Below are positions 42,251 through 50,553 of a stretch of 64,000 nt of DNA, in pieces. A program made the translations under genes and the position numbers. The stretch is from Lachnospiraceae bacterium. Lineage in GTDB: Bacteria > Bacillota_A > Clostridia > Lachnospirales > Lachnospiraceae. A model generated the notes under the pieces. That model ran no database searches. It saw nothing but the letters and a program-made list of their open reading frames with translations, and was not told the DNA's origin. The stretch's first letter is position 1. Every line of letters begins with the position of its first letter. Location: positions 1 through 64,000 of the forward strand of contig JAFOYH010000020.1 in NCBI GenBank assembly GCA_017391465.1. Direction: 5' to 3'.

Positions 42251-42824
42251 AGACATTCAAGACAAACTCCGAAAAAAGTTTAAAGGGAACCGTTATATGC
42301 ATACTTTAGGTGTGCAATATACTTCTGTTTGTCTTGCCATGAAATATGGCGAAGATTTGAAAAAAGCGGAACTTGCAGGTCTTCTACATGACTGTGCGAA
42401 ACAACTTCCTGAAAAGAAGATGATTGAATTATGTGAAAATCATCATGAAATTATTTCAGATATGGAATATAGTCAGCCTTTTCTCCTTCATGGAAAAGCA
42501 GGAGCGTGTCTTGCACAAGATAAGTTTGATATTCATGATGAGGATATTTTAAATGCAATTCGCTTTCACACAACAGGAAGACCTGCCATGACATTACTTG
42601 AAAAAATTGTTTTTGTTGCTGATTATATTGAACCAGGGCGAAAAAAAGCTGCTCATTTAGATGAACTTCGTCGTTTGTCTTTTGAAAACATTGATAAAAC
42701 TGTTTTACTGATTTTAGAACAAACTCTGGACTTTTTAAAATCAACAAATAAAATGATTGATCAAAATACAGTTCTTACACGCGATTATTATAAAGAATTA
42801 TTAAGGAGCGAAGACCATGAATAA
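42234..42824 (+). CDS. yqeK: HD-domain hydrolase YqeK
   Basis: YqeK proteins are metal-dependent HD hydrolases, shown in some bacteria to split diadenosine tetraphosphate symmetrically. The 196-residue product carries the HD core: YMHTLGVQYTSVCLA, LAGLLHDCAKQLP (HD pair), HGKAGA, RFHTTGRPAMTLLEKIVFVADYIEPGR. AAAGGAG precedes the ATG at 42234 within nadD. It overlaps rsfS by 8 bases. Confidence 0.93.
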   Translation: MKYSIEDIQDKLRKKFKGNRYMHTLGVQYTSVCLAMKYGEDLKKAELAGLLHDCAKQLPEKKMIELCENHHEIISDMEYSQPFLLHGKAGACLAQDKFDIHDEDILNAIRFHTTGRPAMTLLEKIVFVADYIEPGRKKAAHLDELRRLSFENIDKTVLLILEQTLDFLKSTNKMIDQNTVLTRDYYKELLRSEDHE

Positions 42825-43170
42825 CTCTAAAGAAATGACTCAATTGGCTATTAAAGCCATCGAAGATAAAAAAGGTAATGATATTAAAATTATTGATATT
42901 CATGAAGTTTCCGTAATTGCAGACTATTTTATTATTGCTAGCGGAAGCAATCCAAATCAGGTAAAAACATTGGCTGATAATGTTGAAGAAACCCTTGGAC
43001 GTGCAGGCTATGATCTTCGACAAACTGAAGGCTATGGAACAGCTTCATGGATCTTAATGGACTATAATGATATTATCGTTCATATTTTCTCTGAAGAGGA
43101 TCGTTCTTTCTATGATCTTGAAAGAATCTGGAGAGATGGAAAAGAAGTGGATGTATCCGAATTCCATTAA
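42817..43170 (+). CDS. rsfS: Ribosomal silencing factor RsfS
   Basis: Binds L14 on 50S subunits and blocks joining with 30S when nutrients are scarce. The 117-residue product has IDIHEVSVIADYFIIASGSNPNQVKTLADNVEE and GTASWILMDYNDIIVHIFSEEDRSFYDLERIW, the family signatures. TAAGGAG lies 8 bases before the ATG. It is last in the obgE-rsfS group and ends at a bidirectional terminator shared with lexA. Confidence 0.96.
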   Translation: MNNSKEMTQLAIKAIEDKKGNDIKIIDIHEVSVIADYFIIASGSNPNQVKTLADNVEETLGRAGYDLRQTEGYGTASWILMDYNDIIVHIFSEEDRSFYDLERIWRDGKEVDVSEFH

Positions 43171-43196
43171 TCATTCATAGAAATATACTTAAAATA

Positions 43197-43240
43197 AAAG
43201 GTCTTTTGCTAAACTATTTGCAAAAGACCTTTATGTTTTT
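43197..43240. terminator. Bidirectional terminator between rsfS and lexA
   Basis: A 13-bp perfect stem (43197-43209/43220-43232) flanked by an A-run on the left and T-rich sequence on the right, between two convergent genes. It can stop transcription both ways. Confidence 0.9.
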
Positions 43241-43253
43241 ATTTGAATTATAA

Positions 43254-43868
43254 TTACATATTCATTCGAACAAGACCAATAACCTTGCCTAAAATCTCAA
43301 TGTGATCACAATAAATTGGTTCCATTGTATCATTCTCTGGTTGAAGACGATAGCGACCATTCTCTTTATAGTAAGTTTTTACAGTGGCTGAATCGCCAAT
43401 CAAAGCTACAACCATATCGCCATTCTTTGCATTCGAACGTTGTTCAACAATAACCGTATCTCCATTGAAAATTCCCTTATTAATCATACTGTCTCCGCGA
43501 ACTTTAAGCATAAATAAAACCGCATTCGGAAGAAATTCAACAGGCATAGGGAAGTAATCTTCAATATTCTCATGTGCCAGAATCGGTAAACCTGCTGTAA
43601 CAGTTCCAATGATCGGAACATTCACCATCTCTCTGCGCGAAAGAGCATATTCGTCATCCAAAATCTCAATTGCTCTTGGCTTTGTTGGATCTCTTCGAAT
43701 ATAACCATTCTCCTCAAGTGTCGATAAATGGGCATGTACTGATGATGTTGATTTCAAATGAACTGCTGTACATATTTCACGTACTGATGGTGGGTAACCT
43801 CTTTTTAAAATTTCGTTTTTTATATATTCAAGAATCTGACGTTGTTTATCAGAAATTTTACCAGCCAT
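43254..43868 (-). CDS. lexA: SOS transcriptional repressor LexA
   Basis: Represses DNA-damage genes and self-cleaves with RecA. The 204-residue product has a winged helix DNA-binding domain (1-65, YPPSVREICTAVHLKSTSSVHAHL), the cleavage site Ala92-Gly93 in TVTAGLP, catalytic Ser127 in RGDSM and Lys164 in ATVKTYY. The ATG at 43868 is set by AAGGGAG; the frame continues upstream to 43973 through the promoter and is rejected. It is divergent from the LysM gene, with operator-like palindromes between, so autoregulation is likely. Confidence 0.97.
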   Translation of the reverse strand: MAGKISDKQRQILEYIKNEILKRGYPPSVREICTAVHLKSTSSVHAHLSTLEENGYIRRDPTKPRAIEILDDEYALSRREMVNVPIIGTVTAGLPILAHENIEDYFPMPVEFLPNAVLFMLKVRGDSMINKGIFNGDTVIVEQRSNAKNGDMVVALIGDSATVKTYYKENGRYRLQPENDTMEPIYCDHIEILGKVIGLVRMNM

Positions 43869-43895
43869 GCTAGTCAACTCCCTTCTTTCAAACTT

Positions 43896-43924
43896 ATAAT
43901 AGCATATTTGCACGAACATTGCAA
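43896..43924 (-). promoter_or_regulatory. lexA promoter
   Basis: On the minus strand TTGCAA (43924-43919) and TATTAT (43901-43896) are spaced by 17 bases. An imperfect operator-like AAAC-N4-GTTT lies upstream at 43935-43946, and a GAAC half-site falls in the spacer. Confidence 0.6.
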
Positions 43925-43966
43925 ACAAAAACACAAACAAATGTTTTGGTTTTTTGTTAAAACATG

Positions 43967-43995
43967 TTGACAAAGAAACAAACGTTCGTTATAAT
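43967..43995 (+). promoter_or_regulatory. Consensus sigma-A promoter for the LysM (YneA-like) gene
   Basis: TTGACA (43967-43972) and TATAAT (43990-43995), both perfect, with a 17-base spacer. An operator-like box lies inside the spacer. A promoter this strong would need tight repression, as expected for an SOS gene. Confidence 0.9.
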
Positions 43996-44024
43996 TCAAT
44001 TACAAGAACAAACATTTGTTCTTG
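43976..44024. promoter_or_regulatory. Two candidate LexA operators
   Basis: Box 1 (43976-43987) reads AAAC-AAAC-GTTC inside the promoter spacer. Box 2 lies in a perfect 10-bp-arm inverted repeat (44003-44012/44015-44024) containing AAAC-ATTT-GTTC at 44010-44021, at or just after the transcription start. Each is one base from the GAAC-N4-GTTC pattern of Firmicute LexA sites. Confidence 0.75.
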
Positions 44025-44047
44025 TGTCGAATGATAAATGTATTTTA

Positions 44048-44108
44048 TTTTTACTTTCTATATCCATTTTTATACATTTCTCAAAAGAGAAGATATAGAA
44101 AGTAAAAA
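44048..44108 (+). promoter_or_regulatory. Long 5' UTR stem-loop before the LysM gene
   Basis: A perfect 17-bp stem (44048-44064/44092-44108) encloses 27 bases that contain a nested 5-bp hairpin (44078-44082/44087-44091). The stem ends 14 bases before the GGAGGGGA ribosome site. It has no terminator tail. It may stabilise the message or regulate translation. Confidence 0.7.
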
Positions 44109-44135
44109 AATATATGGATTTCGGAGGGGAATTAG

Positions 44136-44450
44136 ATGAAAAAATTATTTGTTCTTGCTGTTATTTTAGGTGTTCTTGGTATGGTTTTTATATTCCCGTG
44201 GAATATAGCAGAAGTGAATGCAACAGAATCTCATCAGATCAATGAACGTAAGTGTTTTACAAGTTATGTTGTAGAAAAAGATGATACATTATGGGGAATT
44301 GCAGAAACCTATATGAGTCCGGAATATGGTTCTGTCTATGAATATATTTACGAAGTCATGGAAAGTAATCATTTAAATAGCACCGACATAAGATACGGTC
44401 AGATGCTAATCCTTCCTTATTATGCCGATGCTCCTTTGGATTCAATGTAA
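44136..44450 (+). CDS. LysM-domain cell-division suppressor, YneA-like
   Basis: In Bacillus, YneA is an SOS-induced exported LysM protein that delays division and is encoded divergently from lexA; the same setting suggests the same role here. The 104-residue product has an N-terminal hydrophobic segment (about 4-22) as signal or anchor and one LysM domain (about 43-96: SYVVEKDDTLWGIAETY, then NHLNSTDIRYGQMLILPYY). GGAGGGGA (44123-44130) precedes the ATG. Expression should be controlled by LexA through the operators upstream. Confidence 0.85.
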   Translation: MKKLFVLAVILGVLGMVFIFPWNIAEVNATESHQINERKCFTSYVVEKDDTLWGIAETYMSPEYGSVYEYIYEVMESNHLNSTDIRYGQMLILPYYADAPLDSM

Positions 44451-44453
44451 TTA

Positions 44454-45515
44454 TTATGAATGATGCTGTTTTTCTCTTAAAGTGACAGCTTTAGCTGCCA
44501 TTCTACGACGATTATCTTCGAGCGACGCATAATGCTTTTTTGTTGTATTTACGTCCTTGTGTCCAAGAACATCTGCAACGAGATAAATATCTCCAGTTTC
44601 ATTATACAAATTCGTACCATAAGTGCTTCGCAGTTTATGTGGTGTAATATTTTTCATTGTCGTGACTGTTTTTGCATATTTTTTCACAAGATTTTCAACA
44701 GAACGAACAGACATACGTTTTCTTTGCATGGACAAGAAAAGTGCATTTGTATGTCCGGATACAGCATCAATTTTTTTCCTTTCGTCTAAATAGGGTAGTA
44801 AGGCCTCTAAGACCTCTTCACTGAAATAAACAATGACTTCATTACCACCTTTTCTTATAATTCGTATTCCGTTGTTTTTTAAATCAACATCTTCAATATT
44901 TAATCCAACACATTCGGATACACGGATACCGGTTCCGAGAAACAATGTTAACAAAGCAAGATCACGAACCTTTGTTTTTTCGTGATATGCTAACTGTTTT
45001 GGGGTCATTTGTTCACCGGATTCAACGTTATCCAATAATTTTACAACTTCATCAATATCGAGACGAATAATGGATTTATCATGCAGTTTTGGAGCAGAGA
45101 CAAGAGATGCTGGATTTGTAGATATGATTTCTTTTTTAAAATAATAATTATAAAAGGTTTTTAAAGATGCAAGTTTTCGGGCAATGCCACGTTCAGTGTT
45201 CGTAAAAGTTTTTCCATCTTTTTCATATAATTTCAAATATTCCAGATATTCTTCAATGTCGACAGCCTTAATTTCATCCAAAATATCTAAGGGAATAGCG
45301 CGCATTTTCAGCTTGCTGATTTCAGGATTATATTCCTGAAGGAATTCAAAAAATATGCGCAAATCATATCCATAACCCAGACGGGTACGCGATGAAGTTC
45401 TTGGTTCAATACCTCGAAAAAAGGAGAGTGTGAATGCAGGAAGTTCTGTCATCAATGCCCGTAGTTTTCTTTGATTATCTATATTATTTTGTTCTTGATA
45501 CGAATATTCTTTCAA
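44454..45515 (-). CDS. Tyrosine recombinase, XerC/XerD-like
   Basis: Site-specific recombinase. The 353-residue product has an N-terminal SAM-like domain (about 20-140) and a catalytic domain with Arg in GTGIRVSECVGL, Lys in the RKGGNE segment, HKLRSTYGTNLY, LGHKDVNTTKKHY with the nucleophilic tyrosine near the end. The length is somewhat above the XerC/D norm (about 300) because of an N-terminal extension of about 25 residues and an internal insert (EQMTPKQLAYHEKTKV). The start is TTG 45515 behind AGAAGG. It is convergent with the LysM gene, 3 bases apart. It may be the chromosome dimer resolvase or a separate recombinase. Confidence 0.85.
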   Translation of the reverse strand: MKEYSYQEQNNIDNQRKLRALMTELPAFTLSFFRGIEPRTSSRTRLGYGYDLRIFFEFLQEYNPEISKLKMRAIPLDILDEIKAVDIEEYLEYLKLYEKDGKTFTNTERGIARKLASLKTFYNYYFKKEIISTNPASLVSAPKLHDKSIIRLDIDEVVKLLDNVESGEQMTPKQLAYHEKTKVRDLALLTLFLGTGIRVSECVGLNIEDVDLKNNGIRIIRKGGNEVIVYFSEEVLEALLPYLDERKKIDAVSGHTNALFLSMQRKRMSVRSVENLVKKYAKTVTTMKNITPHKLRSTYGTNLYNETGDIYLVADVLGHKDVNTTKKHYASLEDNRRRMAAKAVTLREKQHHS

Positions 45516-45536
45516 AACAATTACCTTCTATCTATC

Positions 45537-46277
45537 TTATTTTTCAACAGAATCCAAATCAATTTTAGGCCATGAAGGAATATTGCCATTAACAATAGCT
45601 GTGAACATTTTGTCAATTACACCTGGATGTTCTGTATTTAACTGTTTAAGCAGAGTTTTCATGTATTCACGTTTGGTAACCCCATCAGCCGGACACGGAT
45701 TTTTACTAATTGGAAGATTATATTTATTTTTAAAACCAATCACATCTGCCTCATAAACATATAAAAGCGGTCGTATTACTGTAAGATCCATACGGTCTAA
45801 ATATGTTACTGGGGAATAACAGTAAAAACGTCCTTCGAACATTAAGGACATCATCATTGTTTCAACAAGATCATCTCTATGATGTCCATAAGCAACTTTG
45901 TTGCAGCCATGAGCTTTCGCAACTTCATTTAATGATCCTTTTCTCATTTTAGCACATAAAGAACATGGATTTTTTTCTTTGCGTTCATTAAAAATGATTT
46001 CGCCTATATCCGTTTTAACAACAGTATATGGAACATCCAATGAGGCACATAATTGAGCAATTTCCGATGTATCAAAACCATCAAAGCCTAAATCAACAGT
46101 AATGGCCTCAATTTCGAAAGGATTTGGATAGAACCGTTTAAGACCATGCAATGCATATAATAATGTTAAACTGTCTTTGCCTCCTGAAATTCCAATTGCA
46201 ATTTTGTCACCAGGTTGGATCATTTGGTACGTGTCGACAGCTTTACGAGTAAAACTTAAGAGTTGTTGTAATTTCAT
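45537..46277 (-). CDS. ttcA: TtcA-like tRNA 2-thiocytidine biosynthesis protein
   Basis: PP-loop ATPase family that thiolates tRNA; TtcA acts at C32, and related proteins act elsewhere. The 246-residue product has the PP-loop GISGGKDSLTLLYAL (about 30-44), CSLCAKMRKGSL, and a later cysteine in NPCPADGVTKREYMK, matching the iron-sulfur cysteines of TtcA. AAGAAAGG precedes the ATG. It is followed 21 bases on by the recombinase gene, so the two are probably co-transcribed. The exact tRNA target is unproven. Confidence 0.82.
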   Translation of the reverse strand: MKLQQLLSFTRKAVDTYQMIQPGDKIAIGISGGKDSLTLLYALHGLKRFYPNPFEIEAITVDLGFDGFDTSEIAQLCASLDVPYTVVKTDIGEIIFNERKEKNPCSLCAKMRKGSLNEVAKAHGCNKVAYGHHRDDLVETMMMSLMFEGRFYCYSPVTYLDRMDLTVIRPLLYVYEADVIGFKNKYNLPISKNPCPADGVTKREYMKTLLKQLNTEHPGVIDKMFTAIVNGNIPSWPKIDLDSVEK

Positions 46278-46445
46278 GTTTATAAAACCTTTCTTAAATA
46301 TAGAATATAAATCAAATAAATAAAATGATGTCGTTCAAAAGATATAAGCATAAAGCCTTTTAAACGGATATAGAATAACATATTATAATGTTTTTTGCAA
46401 CAACTTTTCGGAAAAGCTGTGTTTAGCGAATAGTTGTTAATCGAT

Positions 46446-46480
46446 AAGAAAAGCTGCTCTCTTTAAGAACAGCCTCTTTT
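46446..46480 (-). terminator. Possible terminator after rluD
   Basis: An imperfect stem pairs GCTG/CAGC-containing arms (about 46452-46463/46465-46476) and is followed on the minus strand by a T-rich stretch. The pairing is broken by bulges, so the call is weak. I see no gene in the gap 46278-46508. Confidence 0.4.
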
Positions 46481-46508
46481 ATTAACCTAAAACACAATCA
46501 AAACATAT

Positions 46509-47426
46509 TCATTTAACATGATTTCGAAGTTTAATAATTAATTCTTCAAAATATGCTGGTAAAGGTGTTTCAAATTCCATATATTTCCCAGTTCCCGGGT
46601 GAATAAAACCAAAAACTTTTGCATGTAAAACCTGACCACAGGTTTTATAAGGTTGTTTTTGAGATCCATAAATTTCATCACCAAGCAATGGATGACCGAT
46701 GGATGACATATGCACACGAATTTGATGTGTACGTCCGGTTTCAAGCTGACATTCTACATAGGTATATTTTCCAAAACGTTCAAGAACTCGATAATGTGTG
46801 ACTGCAGATTTCCCGTTTTTATAATTAATTGCCATCTTTTTACGGTCAACTGGATGACGTCCAATAGGGGCATCAATTGTTCCAGAATCATCTTTTAAGT
46901 TATTATATACAATAGCATGATATTTTCGAGTAATGCTATGAACTTTTAATTGTTCAGCAATGTGATTATGGGATTTATCATTTTTACATATGATAAGGAC
47001 ACCTGTTGTATCTTTATCGATACGATGAACGATTCCTGGACGCATTACTCCATTAATTGAAGATAAAGAATCCTTACAATGATAAAGCAAAGCATTTACT
47101 AACGTGCCATTCAGGTGACCAGCACTAGGATGTACCACCATATCTTTCGGTTTATTTACAAGTAAAACATCTTCGTCTTCATAGATAATATCCAAAGGTA
47201 TATTTTGAGCCTCGATATCTAGAATTACAGGCTCTGGAAGGTTTATTTCTATACATTCTCCATATCGCACTTTATAATTTGCCTTCACTGGCTTTGAATT
47301 AGCTGTAACCATTCCGTCTTTAATTAATTTTTGGATATAAGACCGTGAAACATTTTCCATATGTTCACTAATATATCGATCAATTCGAATATTATCAAAC
47401 TTATCTTCTACAATCCAGTTATTCAT
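46509..47426 (-). CDS. rluD: Ribosomal large subunit pseudouridine synthase, RluD family
   Basis: Makes pseudouridines in helix 69 of 23S rRNA or a related site. The 305-residue product has an N-terminal S4 domain (about 12-70, RIDRYISEHMENVSRSYIQKLIKDG), the catalytic Asp in HRIDKDTTGVLIICK and the family GRTHQIRVHMSSIGHPLLGD. Whether it acts as RluD or RluC cannot be told. It overlaps lspA by 8 bases, and AAAGGAGAG precedes its ATG. Confidence 0.93.
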   Translation of the reverse strand: MNNWIVEDKFDNIRIDRYISEHMENVSRSYIQKLIKDGMVTANSKPVKANYKVRYGECIEINLPEPVILDIEAQNIPLDIIYEDEDVLLVNKPKDMVVHPSAGHLNGTLVNALLYHCKDSLSSINGVMRPGIVHRIDKDTTGVLIICKNDKSHNHIAEQLKVHSITRKYHAIVYNNLKDDSGTIDAPIGRHPVDRKKMAINYKNGKSAVTHYRVLERFGKYTYVECQLETGRTHQIRVHMSSIGHPLLGDEIYGSQKQPYKTCGQVLHAKVFGFIHPGTGKYMEFETPLPAYFEELIIKLRNHVK

Positions 47427-47925
47427 GTTTCTCTCCTTTTTTAAAATTTAAAAAGTCGAAATCTGAATCTTCTTTATAGACAATGAGCGAAACTAAAATT
47501 AATAATCCAGCAGCTACACAAACATAAATATCTGCGACATTAAATATTGGAAAATTAATTAATTCAAAATATATAAAATCTACGACGTAGTGTCGAAAAA
47601 TTCGATCAATAAAGTTTCCAATGGCTCCAGAAATCAAAAGGACAGATACAATACGAAGCCAGATATATTTACGAGAATCTGGTATTTTAAAATAAATAAA
47701 CAAAACAACTGCCAAAATGACGATTGTAGTCACTATTAAAACTGGAATTTGTCCCTGCATAATTCCCCATACAGCACCTCTGTTCTCATGATAAGTGAAT
47801 GATAAAACACCTCGAATCAAAGATACACTTGAAATTGGTTTAATATGAGTTAATACCATTAATTTTGTCCATTGATCAAATAAAACAAGAACAATGGTGC
47901 TAATTAATGCTTTAATATATTTCAT
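47419..47925 (-). CDS. lspA: Lipoprotein signal peptidase (signal peptidase II)
   Basis: Cleaves prolipoproteins after lipidation; this window encodes at least two lipoprotein substrates (the ABC binding protein and the carboxypeptidase). The 168-residue product has four membrane segments and the catalytic aspartates in GAIGNFIDRIF and FNVADIYV. The ATG at 47925 is chosen because AGGAGC (47937-47932) lies 6 bases upstream; the TTG at 47931 is too close. Its ATG overlaps the aroB stop (ATGA), and its end overlaps rluD. Confidence 0.95.
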   Translation of the reverse strand: MKYIKALISTIVLVLFDQWTKLMVLTHIKPISSVSLIRGVLSFTYHENRGAVWGIMQGQIPVLIVTTIVILAVVLFIYFKIPDSRKYIWLRIVSVLLISGAIGNFIDRIFRHYVVDFIYFELINFPIFNVADIYVCVAAGLLILVSLIVYKEDSDFDFLNFKKGEKHE

Positions 47926-49016
47926 AAACAAGCTCCTATTCCTTCCAATATTTCCTGATCCGTTAATTCCTTATAAATAATTGCATTTCCAGGCGATTTC
48001 AAAAGAATAAATTTGACTTTACCGCCGTCCATTTTTTTATCAGATTTCGTTGCTTCAAGAATATCATTAATCTGAATATCAACAATTTTTAAAGGTAAAT
48101 CAAAACATTGAAATGTTTGTTTTATATCTTCAAAATCCTGTTCAGAAATCCAGCCTTTATTATACGATATTGCTGCTGAAATAATACTTCCTAAACCAAC
48201 ACATTCACCATGGAGCCAACGAAAATCCATGAGTTTTTCAATGGCATGACCAACTGTATGTCCATAATTTAATAAAGCACGTTCACCTTGTTCCTTTGGA
48301 TCACGTTCAACAACTTCACCTTTAATTAAACAACTTTTATAAATCATTGTTTCCAATGTTGTATATTCTTTAGATAAAATTTGTGAAGCATGCTCTTTAA
48401 TCCATTCATAATATGTTTTATCTTTGATTAGACCATGTTTAATGACTTCCGCCATGCCGGCACACATTTCACGATGATTCAAAGAATTTAAGGTGTTTAA
48501 ATTCATATAAACAAACATGGGTTGATGAAATGCTCCAACCATATTTTTATATTGTAAAAAATCAACGCCTGTCTTTCCACCTATACTGCTATCTACTTGA
48601 GATAACAATGTTGTTGGCAGCTGTATAAATGAAATACCTCTTAGATAAGTAGCTGCAGCGTAACCTGTCATATCACCTGTTACACCGCCACCTAAAGCAA
48701 TCAAGAAATCCTTGCGATCAAATTTTTCCTTGATAAGTTTTTCATATATTTTTTCTATCACAGATAAATTTTTATTCGTTTCTCCTGCTTCAAAAACAAA
48801 AGAACTAACTTTTGAGGTTACAGTACTACAGATTTCTGCAACTTCATTCAAATATAAAGGTGCAACATTGCTATCTGTAATAATACATACTTTACGGCCT
48901 GATAAGCCGATTTCAATTAATTTATTTTGTAAGTGTCCAAAAGAATTATCTAAAATAATATCATAAATTTTTTTACTATTATGACGTATTTCAATTTTTT
49001 TCAATGAATATCGCAT
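47922..49016 (-). CDS. aroB: 3-dehydroquinate synthase
   Basis: Second step of the shikimate pathway, forming 3-dehydroquinate from DAHP with NAD and a metal. The 364-residue product has IALGGGVTGDMTGYAAATYLRGISFIQLPTTLLSQVDSSIGGKTGVD, and metal ligands in GHTVGHAIE and the LHGE segment. The start is uncertain: ATG 49016 lies directly against AAAGG, whereas TTG 49004 is better spaced. It is first in an aroB-lspA-rluD operon, an odd partner set, joined by a 4-base overlap. Confidence 0.93.
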   Translation of the reverse strand: MRYSLKKIEIRHNSKKIYDIILDNSFGHLQNKLIEIGLSGRKVCIITDSNVAPLYLNEVAEICSTVTSKVSSFVFEAGETNKNLSVIEKIYEKLIKEKFDRKDFLIALGGGVTGDMTGYAAATYLRGISFIQLPTTLLSQVDSSIGGKTGVDFLQYKNMVGAFHQPMFVYMNLNTLNSLNHREMCAGMAEVIKHGLIKDKTYYEWIKEHASQILSKEYTTLETMIYKSCLIKGEVVERDPKEQGERALLNYGHTVGHAIEKLMDFRWLHGECVGLGSIISAAISYNKGWISEQDFEDIKQTFQCFDLPLKIVDIQINDILEATKSDKKMDGGKVKFILLKSPGNAIIYKELTDQEILEGIGACL

Positions 49017-49037
49017 CCTTTACATGAGCTTTAATGA

Positions 49038-49066
49038 ATTATAGTACATATCCCATAGTTGGGCAA
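49038..49066 (-). promoter_or_regulatory. Promoter for aroB-lspA-rluD
   Basis: On the minus strand TTGCCC (49066-49061) and a perfect TATAAT (49043-49038) are separated by 17 bases, giving a leader of about 16 bases to ATG 49016 or 28 bases to TTG 49004. Confidence 0.7.
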
Positions 49067-49099
49067 TTTTTATTATATAAGAATAAAATATACAGTATA

Positions 49100-49138
49100 A
49101 AAAGAGTCTGTCAGATAACATCAATCTGTACAGACTCC
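49100..49138 (-). terminator. Terminator of the division operon after divIVA
   Basis: GAGTCTGT/ACAGACTC (49104-49111/49130-49137) with inner CAGAT/ATCTG pairing, followed on the minus strand by five T. Confidence 0.9.
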
Positions 49139-49153
49139 GTTAAATACAAAACA

Positions 49154-49780
49154 TTACTTATCAAAAATACTTGCAATATCTTTGATCATTGTATCATCAT
49201 CAATAGATACAGTTTCATCAAAATCTTCTTCGATTGGTTTTGATTGAATTTCTGTCACTTTTGCTGCAGCTTCCTGATATAATGGTTCTGCAACAGGTGC
49301 TTCACCAACAACAAGGGATTCAACCTGCGCCAATTTAATATTAAATGCTTCGCTATTCAATAATTCAACCTGTGCTGTAGCTAACGCTTTATACTGTGTT
49401 TTATAGGACTCGTATTTTTGGATAAGTTCTAATGTTGTAGAATGTATATTTTCCAATTCGGATTTAGCATCTGCTAAAATGGCTTCTGCTTTTACACGTG
49501 CTTCCTGTTCAATGACTGCTGCATTTGTTTTTGCAGATGCAATGGTTTCTTCGGATGTTGTTTCTGCCAAAACCAATGCTTTTTGTAAGGATTTTTCAAT
49601 ACCTTTATAGCGATTTAAACTTTCATTCAGTAATGACATTTTATTTTTAAGTTCCATGTTTTCTCTATACAATGTTTCATAATCTGAATAGAGGTTTGTC
49701 AAAAACGTATCTACATCCGCTTTAGAATATCCCATACCTGATTTAAATGTTTTTGCCTGTACATCAATTGGTGTTAACAT
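49154..49780 (-). CDS. divIVA: DivIVA-family cell division scaffold
   Basis: Binds curved membrane and organises division or pole proteins. The 208-residue product starts MLTPIDVQAKTFKSGMGYSKADVDTFL, the N-terminal lipid-binding domain, then a coiled coil (about 30-135) and a variable acidic tail. It is last in the operon with sepF and ylmEGH, the classic Firmicute division cluster, and is followed by a strong terminator. Confidence 0.94.
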   Translation of the reverse strand: MLTPIDVQAKTFKSGMGYSKADVDTFLTNLYSDYETLYRENMELKNKMSLLNESLNRYKGIEKSLQKALVLAETTSEETIASAKTNAAVIEQEARVKAEAILADAKSELENIHSTTLELIQKYESYKTQYKALATAQVELLNSEAFNIKLAQVESLVVGEAPVAEPLYQEAAAKVTEIQSKPIEEDFDETVSIDDDTMIKDIASIFDK

Positions 49781-49791
49781 AGCAATTCCTC

Positions 49792-50547
49792 CTATACATA
49801 CTTATGTATCTCTACGATACATTTGTTTTTCTTTGATCTATTTTTACCATCTAAAAAAATAAATTTCCCTTTATGACGAACCGAAATTCGATCTCCATCC
49901 TTTATATTCGCTCCGTTTGTGGTGGTTAAACGACTATTAATATAAACTTGTCCGGATTCTATTAAAACACAGGATTGAGATCTTGAAAGTCGATAGGCCA
50001 GGCTTAATACAGCATCCAGACGAATTGAATTCACTGTTCCTTTGATAACTTCAAATTCAGGCGAAATCAACGTCTCTGGAAGATCAACTTCAGATACCGT
50101 CACATATGTATGACGAACCTGTTGTAGTTCACTTAAGATCAACGCTTTTATACGTTTATGACATAATACATAGGCAGTGTTTTCCTTAATCAGCAAATCA
50201 CCAATACATGAACGTTCAAACCCAAGACCAAGAATACTTCCAAGATAATCCCTATGTGTTAATTGCTCTGAGAATTTTTTATGCACAGGCCGAATCTCAA
50301 GCCAACTTATCGGATAATCAAAAGGATTATCATTTGATGAAAGGTTTGAAGAAAAAACAGCAATTTTACGTTCTGCGAACTCATAACCACCATAAAACAC
50401 AGGTTGTATTGAACCCTTAAAATTTGATAAAATCAGACTTTGCTGATTCAGATCTAAAAAGTCTGTAAAGCAAGGTATATTATGATAATAACAACGTTCA
50501 GACAAATCTTCAATGTGTTTTATAAACATCTGCTCTGTTTTTGTCAT
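49792..50547 (-). CDS. ylmH: YlmH-type S4-domain RNA-binding protein
   Basis: YlmH proteins bind RNA, are found next to divIVA, and have been linked to ribosome rescue or quality control. The 251-residue product has an N-terminal domain of about 170 residues (FYGGYEFAERKIAVF, LGSILGLGFERSCIGDLLI) and a C-terminal S4 domain (about 178-235: IRLDAVLSLAYRLSRSQSCVLIESGQVYIN). It lies 11 bases from divIVA and 6 from ylmG. Confidence 0.93.
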   Translation of the reverse strand: MTKTEQMFIKHIEDLSERCYYHNIPCFTDFLDLNQQSLILSNFKGSIQPVFYGGYEFAERKIAVFSSNLSSNDNPFDYPISWLEIRPVHKKFSEQLTHRDYLGSILGLGFERSCIGDLLIKENTAYVLCHKRIKALILSELQQVRHTYVTVSEVDLPETLISPEFEVIKGTVNSIRLDAVLSLAYRLSRSQSCVLIESGQVYINSRLTTTNGANIKDGDRISVRHKGKFIFLDGKNRSKKNKCIVEIHKYV

Positions 50548-50553
50548 ATCCTA

